NCBI GenBank assembly: GCA_025201365.1
Contig: JAIXMF010000003.1
Location: 1,612,001 to 1,676,000, forward strand
Direction of reading: 5' to 3'
Length of the DNA stretch: 64,000 nucleotides
Source: Syncephalis plumigaleata
Lineage: Eukaryota > Zoopagomycota > Zoopagomycetes > Zoopagales > Piptocephalidaceae
Every line of letters starts with the position of its first letter. Position 1 is the first letter of the stretch. Below the pieces are notes generated by a model that was not told the DNA's origin, searched no databases, and worked only from the letters and a program-made list of their open reading frames with translations. Shown here in pieces: positions 28,901-39,784 of this stretch. The position numbers were made by a program, and so were the translations under genes.

Positions 28901-31900
28901 CAGGTGGTAATTCCATAAAGTTGGCCTTCCTTGCTTGTTTCGCCTTTTTCTCTCCTCTACTCCTCCTTGCTCTCCTACTAATACTCGCTCGCTCGCTCTC
29001 ATACAGTACTCATTATCAAGTTACTCTCGCTCTTTCGTTCGTTATCCATCGTTGTCATTGTTTTTCTCCATCAAGTCTAGCTTCTTATAACTTGTGGCTT
29101 CCCTCGCGTATTCTCGTTCGTTTTACCTGTAGCATTTCTTTCCCATTAAATTTGCCCACTCATCGCACCTCCTTGCCAGTTAGAGGACATCTATTACAAC
29201 TACTACAACTATTACAACAACTATTACTACTAGTACTACTACAATTATCGTCATTGACAGTGCTACTATTACATATCAGTTGCCTTTTTTCCTTTCCTTT
29301 CTTGTTTGTTAACTGACATCCTACAAAATAACTATAATAATATTAAGTTACAGACAATTCTGACTCAGCAGTATTTAAATATTGCTATTGCTACAGTCGC
29401 ATTTCCATCCATCATTCATCCATCATATCACTATTATATCACTCTACCAAAGAACTTTATTTCATCCATTTGTGATCCAATTTATTCATCCTATACTACG
29501 CTGACTGCTACTTTTTATTCCTTTCTACTACTACTGTTACTACTACTACTACTGTTACTATTGCTGTTGCTGCTGCTACTATTTTTACAACTATTATTGC
29601 TCAGTTTACCCTTGTGGTTCGCCGTCACCACGCTTATCATCATATCCGAAAACGCCAGGTGTGCATCAGTGGCTATTTTAGTGTGTCACTTTTCTTTATT
29701 CGTAGACTGGTCATTACTATACCATAAATACCATACACCATAAACGCCAGAGACATTCCTTTTCCATTTCCTTTCACTCTGCTATCAACTATTTCGGACG
29801 ATTACAGATTGGTCTTTTTTCATTTTGCTTTGCCTTGCTCTGTTGCTGTTATCGTTGCTCTAAATTGTTTTTCTCATTATAAATCAGCTTATTGCAACGA
29901 CTATCGTCTTTCATTTCCTGTCCTTTTTTCATCTAGCAACTTTTATATACACACATATAAACGCCTACACACGCACACGCTAGCCAAGTACTCGTCGCCT
30001 TTGTTTGATCATCTCATCAACCAAGATTTGTCGGCAACATTAAATCGTATATCAACATTGACTACGGCACTTTTTACCGGTAAGTAGTTGCTTGTTAACT
30101 TTTTGCTGTTCATGTTATTATTATTACGGTTGTCATTATTAGCGTATACGCGCACTTCGCCTTGATCATCATCGTATGTATTAGTTGTTGATTTCCCGTG
30201 CTTTTTTTCTTTATTATGTCACTTTATTTTTCATATGAATGTGTCAATTATGACAATAATGTCCTTATCCCATTACGAGTCATTAGTTATCGTCAACATC
30301 TTCACAAATGATGACTAAATGATGATATTTCCTTCGTGTATATGTGTATAAGTTGCGCATATGTCTACCTTATCTTCTTATTCTCCTTCCCTTTCCCCTT
30401 CCCTTCCTTTCCTTTCATTCTCATTAGGTGACACGGGCGAAACATACTATAACAGAAACCGCGCCTGTTTTCCATTAGTATAACCACCACCAGCAGCACC
30501 CTCACATGTACGTGCTTGTGTATATGGGTGTATGTGTGTTACATTATTGAATGTATTATTGGCGGCAAGCCTGTCTTTTTTTCCTCCTCCAATGGGTGAG
30601 TAAGCGTTGTTGTATGACGGTTGATGAAACCTCATTCCTCATCTATCTGTCTCTCTCTCTCTGTCTGTCTCTGTCTTCTAATGGGTAAATGGGGGAAATA
30701 GTCACATTTGAGGAGACACAATCATTCTAGATTGATTCATACTCTACCATGTCTTATTTCTGATGCGTTACATTGTAATAACGCTCTCGGGTTTGGCAAC
30801 TCTACTATTCATGGGGCATTGGAATAATTAAGCCGAACTCGCCTATTGGCAGACTTGATGGTTAAATTCATGACCATCATCGATGCAATAATAGTAGTAA
30901 TAATAATAGGCAGCATAGGCGATCTCTATTCCGTTTTCATTTATGGCAAATTGAGCAGGTAAACCGGTATCTATCTGCGTAACATGCTGACTATGTACTT
31001 TCGGCATGGCACAGGAAATACCTGCCATTTATTATTGGCACATGTACATAAAATTTATCGTCGAACGGCATATCATACGTTCGGCAATGGTGCTTGTCAT
31101 GCATGTTTGATGCATGGATATTTTGTGTGAGTGAATGAGTGAATTGAATGGTTGTCGCATGAAGAAGCAAATGGGATATGGTTGAATAATGTTTAATTAA
31201 TGCCTCACACGCACAGAGACACACACACGGACGCATAGACAGACAGACTATTTTTAAACCATTGTCATGCATCCGCTAGTACATGTGTTGCCTTTGCAAC
31301 CATCTTCTTAACGAGTAATAGTGAGTAGTGTTGTAAAACAGCATTTTCTCGCTCCTCTATCTATCCTGTGCGCCACACCGTGTACATGACCGCGTGTATA
31401 GTGTGTGCGCGTGTATGCGCTTCAGCATCGATGGTAATAATTGTGCTCTATCATGTATCATTATTACTGCACATTGAAACAAAGCTGAACCTTGGTCATC
31501 ATGTGCACGAATGGTGCGCGCGCGTGCTTATACGCACGATGTGGAAAGGAGAGTAGGATACGCTTACAATTCAGTCCAAGTAGCTTGCAAAGGAAAATCT
31601 ACCTGAACATCTATTTGTATATTTGTATATGCGTATTACAATCGAAAGAAGTGATACAGCAGGATATTTTCAGATAAGCGTAATACTTGTTCAATCTTCT
31701 CGCTTCTCGCTTGCTTGCTTTGTGCGCGCGTATGTCTTTAGTTTAATCCAAACAATTCAATTCCCAAGGAAATCACGTTCTCCATTACTGCCCTTGCTCT
31801 GCCTCCACTTGACCGGTGTTCAGGGTACACAAACATCTTTCCATCGTTGTAAGGCATATGTGCTACCATTACTGCTGAATGTGAATCACAGGCTGAGTAA

Positions 31901-33407
31901 CATCTTAGTAAGTGGAGGAGAGTAATTTACCGAATGTTTTACTGTTGTTTATCCCGTGACGATAACGATGCTAATGCTTTTTGCTGTTATCATACCATTC
32001 ATTATTCTCTACCATACACACACACACGCACACGCACGTACGTACGTACGTATGTACATGAACACACACACACACTTACCAATATGGATGTAAATCTGTG
32101 TATATAAGGAATCATTCAGGGCGAGTAGTTCCTAATTATTATTTCTTTTACTCTATTTCTCATTTGTCTATATAACCATCACTCATTGGTGCGTAGTAGC
32201 AATTGTACTTCATCTTTCTCTCTCTATCCAATCCAATCCAGTTCATTTATTCGTCCATCTGCGTTTGTCTGCGTTTATCTCTCTAGCTCTCCTTCTCTCC
32301 CTCTTTATATTCGTTGATATCTCATCTATATCCATCAATACTATTGGATTGTGGTATCACCTCATCATCATCTCTCACAGTTACAACAACAATAACCGTG
32401 TTGCTATATTACCGTCTCTATCCTTTCCTTATCCCTGCCACCACTATTTCCTTCCTTTCGTATCTTGTCATCAAACAAACTGCAACACCTGACCTGTGGT
32501 CATCGTGTACTATCCCTAGCCATTAGTCAGGCAATCACACACACACACATATATATATACACGCAAAGGAATACAGATCTACACTGCATCTGTATTACAC
32601 ATTATTTCTCATCATTATCATTATCATCACCGATTCCCTCTCCTATCTATCATCAATCTATTCATTGATCAATCTATTTCTCTTCCGTTCGTCCTTGTGC
32701 ATCATTATTGCCACAGTCATTCATTCATTCATTTATTCATTCATTGATAGCTTTGCTACTACTACTACTACTACTATTGCCACCCATCGATTTATTACGA
32801 GCGTGTGCGTGTATCTTACCCATTACTTCAATAGAGAATAGCGATATTGCTTGCATTTGCATTGCAGATTATCATATTCATCGCTTTCTTCCTGCTTGCC
32901 AATCTCTGCTTGCCTGTTTGCCTCTACTCTACATACTTGGCAATACTCTATACGTTGAACAGCAGCTATATTAGTTGTGACTTTGATATTCTCACTCAGA
33001 CCTCGTCCTTCATTGTACTATTCACACGTGACCGATAGCTCGCCTTTCTACTATCATATGAGCTAAATTGTTGCATAATCCTTGTGACATACTATTTCGA
33101 CGTTCATCCATCGACACGGATTGATTTCTATTGTAATTACCATTCATATTTCGTTGTTTACAGGTTTTTCTTGTATACACTTTTTGAAGCATTGCTCCAA
33201 CTTGTATATCCACTACTACTACTACTATTACTACTATTACTAGCATCTCCCATCAGACTCGATCTGCCATTACCGTAATCGATTTAGTTTCATTACTGTT
33301 TTTTCTTATTGTTAATTTTTGCATTTACTCGCAAAAAGAAACTTGTGTTTACATTAGATCACTCCTCACTCATTCACGAATCAGCTAGCTAATTAACTAA
33401 CTAATTA
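28901..33407 (+). other. Pyrimidine-rich leader region upstream of the homeobox gene
   Basis: About 4.5 kb in which the plus strand is strongly enriched in C and T (runs such as CTACTACTA, TCTCTCTC, CATTCATTC) with few long purine runs. The frames it contains encode Leu/Ser/Thr-rich low-complexity strings and look non-coding. A strong donor-like site (ACCGGTAAGTAG, about 30077-30088) and CATTAG-type acceptors near 30427 suggest that a spliced 5' leader is possible. It runs directly into the homeobox start at 33408. My reading is a long untranslated leader or regulatory region; this is inference. Confidence 0.4.
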
Positions 33408-35318
33408 ATGGATGTAATTACTCCTTCTCGTTCTACAGTTGATATTACACCATTCTCGTCTATAGCATCATCACCGTCATCATCATCGATATCAGGCAAC
33501 AACAATAGGAATATGTCTAGTCTATCTACACTTTTACCAAAGGCTACCCCTATGCTATCTCCGTCAAGTTCATTATCATCAATGAATACCACCAATAGCA
33601 ACAGTAGCGATATGGCTGCTACTACTCCTACTACTAGTAATAGTAATAACCACAACGACAGCGACATCAATGGTCAAAATAACGACCACGATATCACAAT
33701 GACGGATGATGACTCGTCCTTACGTCGTCGTCGTATTAGTCCTGCTCAGTTGGCCGTTCTACGTCGTGTCTATAATGAACGTACCAAATATCCGGTAGTT
33801 GCTCTACGCAATGAATTGGCCGAGAAACTTGGTCTACGACCCCGTATGGTGCAAGTATGGTTTCAGAATCAGCGACAACAAGAGGCGACGAAGCGACGAG
33901 AGCAGGAACGTGATCGTGAGCGACGCGTGTTTGAACGTGAACATGCTCGCATGCATCACTATAACATTAACGCCAATCACGCGGCCTCTCGTCTCCCACT
34001 GCCTCATGCTACCGGTGCTTATGCACGCTCTGTACAGCATCATCCTATGGCATTAGCACCTAATGTAGTGGTAACTCCTAGCACCGCAATGCCAATGGCC
34101 ATGGAACGAGCGGCCATGTCAGCGTCAGTCGATCAAGTTATCACTCATTGTGATGGCTCGCGTCACCCACCGCCATTGGCTCGTACATCCGATGGACGTG
34201 TACTACGTGGCTTCCCTGTTCCCGCTGGATTCGTGCCTTCCGAGTTATTCCGACCATGGTCCTATGAGTGTCCACCTAGCTGGCGTAATTCCGAGCCACC
34301 TACCGCTAAGAATTCGCGTCGTCGTCGTCGAGTAACCGTATCTGGCGGCGATGTGCCAATGACACCAATGCAACAACACTTAATGGGAACGCAGATCATG
34401 CGTACACGTACGGCAGAACGTCCCATGACCACGGAGGATATGCCGCTCAGCGGTATTATGTCTTCCTCTTCTTCGGGCTTGGCTCAACGGCCTCGTCGTG
34501 CCAGCGGGCCTGTCCGTCCACCATGGATGATGGAGCATCTATCGGGTGATGCGCGTGTGTCTGCACTAGCTGCTGCATCAGTGGTACTGCCTTCATCGCC
34601 AATGTCTCGCTCCTCGCTCTCTGCTACCTCGGCGTATCCATCGTCGCGTACATCACCATTGCCACCGCTTTCGACGTCTAATTCGGCAATGTCAACTGGT
34701 CGATCTGGTTTTGCAATGGTTGCTGCTGCTGCTGCTCCTCATCATCCTCATCCTAATTCTCATTATGAGGGTTCATTCGAGGGAATGGCTTGCACTGATC
34801 CTTACTGTCGTACGTGTCCTCCGCCCGTTTCACCTTACTCGCCTGTAAGCTATTCGCACCAACAGCGACAACGCCATCCATCCTCATGTCAAGGACCTTG
34901 TTGTGTTGTACCTCCACGGTATGCAAGAGCTAACGCACACCCATCTCCACCATACGGTGTGCCACCTCCACCGCCCTTCCGAGCTCAACCGGCACAAGCA
35001 CCAACATCGGCATCGACACCTTCATCAGCAGCAGTGATGCAAGGCTATCCTCCTGCTACCACTGCTACTGCTACTCCTAGTGTATATCAACAACAGCAAC
35101 AGCAGCAACATGGTATGCCTACCTCCAATGGCTATAACTCTCGAATGATGATGATGACAACGCCATCACCACGTCATCCAATGTCTAATACCGCTGCCAC
35201 CGCTCATACTGCTAGTAACAACAGCCATCAGCATCAGCATCAGCATCAGCATCATGGTCAAGCATGTTCCTGTTGCGAGCAACGTTATCCTATGGACGGT
35301 GTCACTGCTGCTTATTAG
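33408..35318 (+). CDS. Homeobox transcription factor, intronless, 636 aa
   Basis: Nuclear DNA-binding regulator. The homeodomain is near residues 104-165: a basic arm (LRRRRISPAQ), the helix 1-2 region, and recognition helix 3 with MVQVWFQNQRQQEATKRR. Trp48, Phe49 and Asn51 are present, but position 52 is Gln rather than Arg/Lys. A long basic helix rich in Arg/Glu follows. The rest is low-complexity: Ser/Thr/Asn-rich N-terminus, Pro/Ser-rich middle, a Cys-containing patch (DPYCRTCPPP, then CQGPCC), and Gln- and Gln-His repeats near the C-terminus. It has no intron in a window where nearly every long gene is interrupted. Target genes are unknown; fungal homeobox genes often control development. 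Confidence 0.9.
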   Translation: MDVITPSRSTVDITPFSSIASSPSSSSISGNNNRNMSSLSTLLPKATPMLSPSSSLSSMNTTNSNSSDMAATTPTTSNSNNHNDSDINGQNNDHDITMTDDDSSLRRRRISPAQLAVLRRVYNERTKYPVVALRNELAEKLGLRPRMVQVWFQNQRQQEATKRREQERDRERRVFEREHARMHHYNINANHAASRLPLPHATGAYARSVQHHPMALAPNVVVTPSTAMPMAMERAAMSASVDQVITHCDGSRHPPPLARTSDGRVLRGFPVPAGFVPSELFRPWSYECPPSWRNSEPPTAKNSRRRRRVTVSGGDVPMTPMQQHLMGTQIMRTRTAERPMTTEDMPLSGIMSSSSSGLAQRPRRASGPVRPPWMMEHLSGDARVSALAAASVVLPSSPMSRSSLSATSAYPSSRTSPLPPLSTSNSAMSTGRSGFAMVAAAAAPHHPHPNSHYEGSFEGMACTDPYCRTCPPPVSPYSPVSYSHQQRQRHPSSCQGPCCVVPPRYARANAHPSPPYGVPPPPPFRAQPAQAPTSASTPSSAAVMQGYPPATTATATPSVYQQQQQQQHGMPTSNGYNSRMMMMTTPSPRHPMSNTAATAHTASNNSHQHQHQHQHHGQACSCCEQRYPMDGVTAAY

Positions 35319-36159
35319 GCATACCCGGCTATATTACTCATATATGATATGTGGATCATCATCATCATCATCATCATCATCTATGTAAATCTCTCTCTTT
35401 CTTTCTCTTGTGGTTACCCTAGAGAAAGTCTATTTCTTAACTAGACTAGACTACATAAGAGAAATGGAGTATCTACGCCGGCGTGACTATCCTTCTCTCT
35501 TTTCTTCAATAGCACAATGCATCTTTGATCGGAAGATGCAAACATATTGTCATTGAGTTAATGATGATTTTTTCTTGATCGGCGGTAGTTGTTAGTATAC
35601 GTATACGCATATTTTACTGCAAGGTTTATAGAATGTGGATACTATATATATATATCATTCAATATATTGGTATCAACTAGCTGCTAGTCTACTAACGCAT
35701 ATACTACCGCTCTCTTTTCTTTATCTCATCTTTTTTCTATCCCCTTTTATACATTTTATATGACGACGATCACTATGCGATTTATATTACCTTCTACTAT
35801 TACTACTCGTCTACTACTTCTATCTACTATTATCATTACTCTCATTTCTTTGCTTCATTATTGTACCGCCGATTTTTGGATTTATCATTGTTATATTTTT
35901 TTATTGCGTCTGCTATTCTCGTTATTCGTTTGTATAAACATATCCGACGTAATTGATTATCTTTGCCTTTCTACATACATACTTACATACATACATACAT
36001 ATGATCTCCATTACATCATCGTTTATTGCTTACCTATATAGTTTTTTAGTAACATTATTATTACAATTACTATCAGTGTTGTCGCTATTATCCATCATAA
36101 AATAGCTTGAAGTAACTTGCAAATAAAATACCTTATTATTAGTCATTTATTTATCCAGG
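35319..36159. other. 3' flank of the homeobox gene and spacer
   Basis: About 0.84 kb. It includes a CAT repeat (35355-35381), a TATA run at 35646-35657 and a CATA run at about 35975-36000. The plus strand stays pyrimidine-rich, consistent with a long 3' untranslated region. No coding signal. Confidence 0.5.
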
Positions 36160-37231
36160 ATGAATCATCATTGCTTTTCTTTCTATCGTTTACGGTACAA
36201 AATCAACTTTATACTGCTTCTTACTATATTTCATGTCAGATTCACCTTCTACAAATCAAAAACGTTCCAGACACCTCACGACACTCCAGAGGTGCGTCTC
36301 TCCAAGGCTTTGTCGTATATACTACGTCATGGAGCGGTAAAAGCAGGTTTGTCAATACGTTCAGACGGCTTCATTTCTGTACACAAGATTGTAAGCCAAA
36401 GTAATACTAGTCGAGGCTCATTGCTAACTCATTATACATTAGTTAGCACTGCCCAAATTCAAAGGTTATACGCTAGCTGATATACAAAGAGTGGTGGAAG
36501 AGAATGATAAACAACGATTTACGCTATGTCACACCAGTGACTGGTTGACTATGCATCATCTTCGGCGGATACGATTGATGCAAACGACAACGAGACTACA
36601 TCATGGTGGATTCGAGCGAATCAAGGTCATTCACTAGTTGTTAACGACCTAGCACTGGATGTTATTACAGATCCTGCCGAGTTAACCACCCTATTACACG
36701 GCACCTATCATCGCTACTGGCCATCTATTGGTAAGTTGATAGTAATAGTACTAATGTTAACAATTCATTAACTATTATTGATGATTATTATTAGCAAATG
36801 AGGGATTACGACGTGGTACTCGTAATCATATTCACTTAGCAGTAGGATTACCTGGTGAGAATGGAGTCATTAGTGGTAAGGATATATATTATATATCAAT
36901 GTCATCATCATCATCAAGCATGTTACTAATAGTAAGAATGAAAAAACAACATAAAGGTATGCGTACATCAGCGCAAATTCATATTTACATCGATGCAGCT
37001 CGTGCTATGGCAGGTAAGTAAATATGTGGCTATTTATTTATTTATTCGACTAATGACATTCAAAATACACAAATACTACAAGATGGTATTCAATTTCTAC
37101 GCTCGACGAACGGTGTCATTCTAACTGAAGGTGAAGGCAAATCGGGTATATTACCACCACGCTATTTCTCCCGTGTCCTAGACAAAGATGGTAACTCATT
37201 ACTGCAACCTAATCATAGTAGTGTAGCATAA
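36160..37231 (+). CDS. TPT1: tRNA 2'-phosphotransferase Tpt1 (frame anomalies in the 5' half)
   Basis: Removes the 2'-phosphate left at the tRNA splice junction, using NAD+. Exons: about 36160-36390, 36443-36730, 36795-36875, 36957-37013, 37083-37231. Family blocks in order: [69 protein letters not shown], and [17 protein letters not shown]. The core is well conserved. However, the blocks QRFTL and [10 protein letters not shown] lie in different frames within exon 2, needing one extra base between about 36541 and 36547. The start is also uncertain: ATG 36160 is in frame with RLSKALS, while ATG 36233 gives a more natural hydrophilic N-terminus but is one base out. It is either a recent pseudogene or has missing bases. 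Confidence 0.82.
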
Positions 37232-37342
37232 GTAAGATGCGGAATAAATATTATCAGATGCAATTGTATTTTATTAGTTGCTCGTAACAGTAGGATAATG
37301 CGTACGATTAGGATTGTTGGTCGTGTTTGGTTGTTCATACGT

Positions 37343-37352
37343 GTGGTGTGAT
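37343..37352 (-). promoter_or_regulatory. Candidate sterol regulatory element (SREBP site) of ERG3
   Basis: On the minus strand the sequence reads ATCACACCAC, an exact match to the SRE form ATCACNCCAC bound by SREBP-family bHLH factors. It lies 183 bp upstream of the ERG3 start codon. Sterol genes are the known targets of fungal SREBPs. The match is seen; binding is inferred. Confidence 0.5.
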
Positions 37353-37364
37353 CTAAGCATCTGG

Positions 37365-37369
37365 CCAAT
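37365..37369 (+). promoter_or_regulatory. CCAAT box next to the SRE
   Basis: CCAATCAG starts 12 bases after the SRE-like site. NF-Y/HAP CCAAT boxes commonly lie close to SREs in animal sterol genes. The same octamer CCAATCAG occurs upstream of CYP51 at 59992. Confidence 0.45.
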
Positions 37370-37534
37370 CAGCGGGGAAACAAGATGTCATCTTTTATTC
37401 TTCATCCATGACAAATGTGACGACTATCGCGCATTATTATATTTAACACGATTCTCCTATAGCTTCTTCCTTCCTCCTCCTCCTCCTCCTCCTCCTTTTC
37501 TTCTTCTATCTCTACTTGTGCAATTGTATCAACG

Positions 37535-38566
37535 ATGGAATACGTGTTACATTATGCTGACAATTTATTCTTCGACCATGTTTATGGTGCTGCCGTGCAC
37601 ACACTTCGTTACACAGCTGCTCTTGCTGCCGGTATTGAAGTAGGCTGCCAACCTGCTAGCGGTGATATTGTGAATGCTACGGCAACTCGTTTAGGCTTGC
37701 TGTTTAGCGGGCATTGTATACCGGGCGGTGATGCGTCAACAACCTCGCTCCTCCTCAATCGACTGTTGCCCACCAGTCTACATCCGATGATCGCGTATCT
37801 GCCCGATTTCACCGCACGCGACGACACATATCGTCAAATATTATCACTCTACCTGATTACCGTCACTTTTGGACATTTACTCTATTATTTGGTGGCATCG
37901 CTCTCATATCATTATATTTACGATAAGAATCAATTACATCATCCGCGCTTTCTGCCCAATCAAATAGAACTAGAAAAAAAGGTGGCCAACAAAGCTATGA
38001 GTCCTATGGCCTGGGTTACCGTGCCATGGTTCTACTTTCAATTGCACGGATACAGCCAATTATACGATAACGTTGACGAGTACGGCTGGACGTGGCTATT
38101 CTTCAGTATGGCATTCTTTATCTTCTTCACCGATATGATGATCTATTGGATTCATCGTGGTCTGCATCATCGTTGGGCGTATACGCCATTGCACAAATTG
38201 CACCATAAATGGATTGTGCCCACACCATTCGCTTCGCACGCCTTCTACTTCATGGATGGCTACCTGCAATCGATCCCCTATCATGTATTCGTGTATCTGT
38301 TCCCATTACAGAAAGTGGTCTATCTAGGACTATTTGCGTTCGTCAATGTGTGGACAGTACTAATTCATGATGGCGAATACCTAACCGATAATCCGATTAT
38401 TAACGGGGCAGCTCATCACACCGTTCATCATGAACAATTCAACTATAACTATGGTCAGTACTTTACGCTATGGGATCGTATCGGTGGCACCTATCGTCCA
38501 CCCGAGGCATCTGTGTTCAATCGTAAAGTAATGCTTAAGAAGATGCTAGAATCGAAGAAAGCATAG
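37535..38566 (+). CDS. ERG3: C-5 sterol desaturase (Erg3)
   Basis: Introduces the C5-C6 double bond in episterol during ergosterol synthesis at the endoplasmic reticulum; diiron fatty-acid-hydroxylase superfamily. Single exon, 343 aa, the normal length. Several hydrophobic segments lie between about 105 and 270. The three His clusters are intact: HRGLHH, HKLHHKW and HHTVHHEQFNYNYGQ, followed by FTLWDRIGGTYRPP, the Erg3-type ending that separates it from C-4 methyl oxidases. The start ATG at 37535 is preceded by a pyrimidine tract. AATAAA lies about 115 bp after the stop. CYP51 of the same pathway is 22 kb downstream. Confidence 0.95.
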   Translation: MEYVLHYADNLFFDHVYGAAVHTLRYTAALAAGIEVGCQPASGDIVNATATRLGLLFSGHCIPGGDASTTSLLLNRLLPTSLHPMIAYLPDFTARDDTYRQILSLYLITVTFGHLLYYLVASLSYHYIYDKNQLHHPRFLPNQIELEKKVANKAMSPMAWVTVPWFYFQLHGYSQLYDNVDEYGWTWLFFSMAFFIFFTDMMIYWIHRGLHHRWAYTPLHKLHHKWIVPTPFASHAFYFMDGYLQSIPYHVFVYLFPLQKVVYLGLFAFVNVWTVLIHDGEYLTDNPIINGAAHHTVHHEQFNYNYGQYFTLWDRIGGTYRPPEASVFNRKVMLKKMLESKKA

Positions 38567-38998
38567 AGAAAAACGATAATAATGAACAAGTAGCATCACA
38601 TCATTATTCGCTAATGGATGCGACACGTCATGCAATATGTGTAATAATCGAAGCCACTAAAGTAAATTAATCTAATTAATCTTAATAAAATTTACACTTT
38701 ATTTCAATTGAGACATGTAAAGTAATATGATATATCTATCTATTGTAGAATGGCAATAGTGATGAGTAGATTCTTGTTTATAGTATACTAATTTAACATG
38801 TATAAACACTTGTTGTTAATCCATTGCTTCTATTTGTGGTGGCTATTTATTATGGATTGCTTATTTCATTCTACAATCAAATCAGCTGATGTATTCATGA
38901 AATGTCAATTAATAGATGATAGCATTCTTATTGCAAAGTTCAGTCTAACTATCTATACTATACATGTAAGCTGTGAGCACTATGATTGCTCATTGTGC
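38567..38998. other. Convergent 3' region of ERG3 and BET1
   Basis: About 0.43 kb between two converging genes. AT-rich, with poly(A)-signal-like AATAAA near 38684. No coding frame of note. Confidence 0.5.
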
Positions 38999-39526
38999 CT
39001 ATTCATTCTCTATGGGTGTTGAAGGCGCGTTAGAAGCTAGTCGCCATCGAGCTATCCAGTAGACTAAGAAGAACAATACCACGACTAAAAGTGATAATTG
39101 ACAGGTGCGACGATGTCTACCGGAAGCCGCGGTTGCCAAACGACCTAGACGTCGTCGTGTGCCATTCAATGATGCGCCAAATCGTGTAAACACCGAGTTC
39201 TACAGAGTATACGCATTACTATCAGTAATCATGCAAGGGATACCACTTACACTAGTGTCGAGTGTCTGATTCTGTTCGTTGACTTCATTGTGAATACCGA
39301 TAGTAATCTAAACGTGGCTAGGTAAGTCTACGGTCAGTTGGAAGACAATAATAATAATAATAATAGGCATACTCGATGCAGTGCGGACACTCGTTCTGCT
39401 AACACATCCAGACGAGCATCGTTCTGTCGTTCCAAGAGCGTGTCCTGCTCGTAGTTATTGCCACCTAGACTAGCGTGTTATGGTAGTGTGCCACGTTCAC
39501 GAATAGTAACCTACGTGTTGGTTCAT
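38999..39526 (-). CDS. BET1: Qc-SNARE of the Bet1 family
   Basis: SNARE of ER-to-Golgi vesicle fusion. Four exons, 39511-39526, 39373-39464, 39251-39307 and 38999-39199, sum to 366 nt (121 aa, close to Bet1). The SNARE helix runs across the junctions: ERQNDARLDVLAERVSALHR, ITIGIHNEVNEQNQTLDTS, then SVFTRFGASLNGTRRRLGRL. The zero-layer Gln lies in NEQNQTLD. A C-terminal membrane anchor is near residues 91-108 (LSLLVVVLFFLVYWIA). The first coding exon has only 16 nt and its donor is GTTACT, weaker than usual, so the extreme N-terminus is the least certain part. Confidence 0.86.
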
Positions 39527-39784
39527 TATTCCTAGTAAGAAGTAGCAAGTCGTGGTTAAATACAAATGGAATACAGAGCTACGCTGCTATTACCAGTTTG
39601 CCATAGTTAACAGGCATAAGACGTGTTGCTGTAGCAGTTATTGTTATGTAGAACTAAAGAATAGGACAAAGTGTAGTTGGAGGAGGTAAACAAACAAGAT
39701 TGTTGCAAATTAGCAGCAATAAGTAAATGATTGTTGATTTATAATTATATCATGTATTTCATTGTAAACAACACGAGCTTTTCT

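Larger units (their letters stand above)
37232..37534. other. ERG3 promoter region
   Basis: About 0.3 kb between Tpt1 and ERG3. It holds the SREBP-like element and CCAAT box described separately, and a CCTCCTCCT pyrimidine tract (about 37467-37505) immediately ahead of the start codon. Confidence 0.6.

Noticed and set aside
31990-32080. CA and ACGT repeats
   Set aside because: Ordinary microsatellites; no array structure with spacers, so not CRISPR-like.
28900-33280. Several plus-strand Leu/Ser/Thr-rich open frames of 60-145 codons
   Set aside because: They are translations of CTA/CTT/TCT-rich DNA, occur in more than one frame, lack consistent splicing and contain no motifs.
33401-34043. 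Antisense frames over the homeobox gene
   Set aside because: Shadows of a strongly biased coding region; no independent signal.
36541-36548. Programmed -1 ribosomal frameshift in Tpt1
   Set aside because: No slippery heptamer or downstream stem at the point; a missing base explains it more simply.
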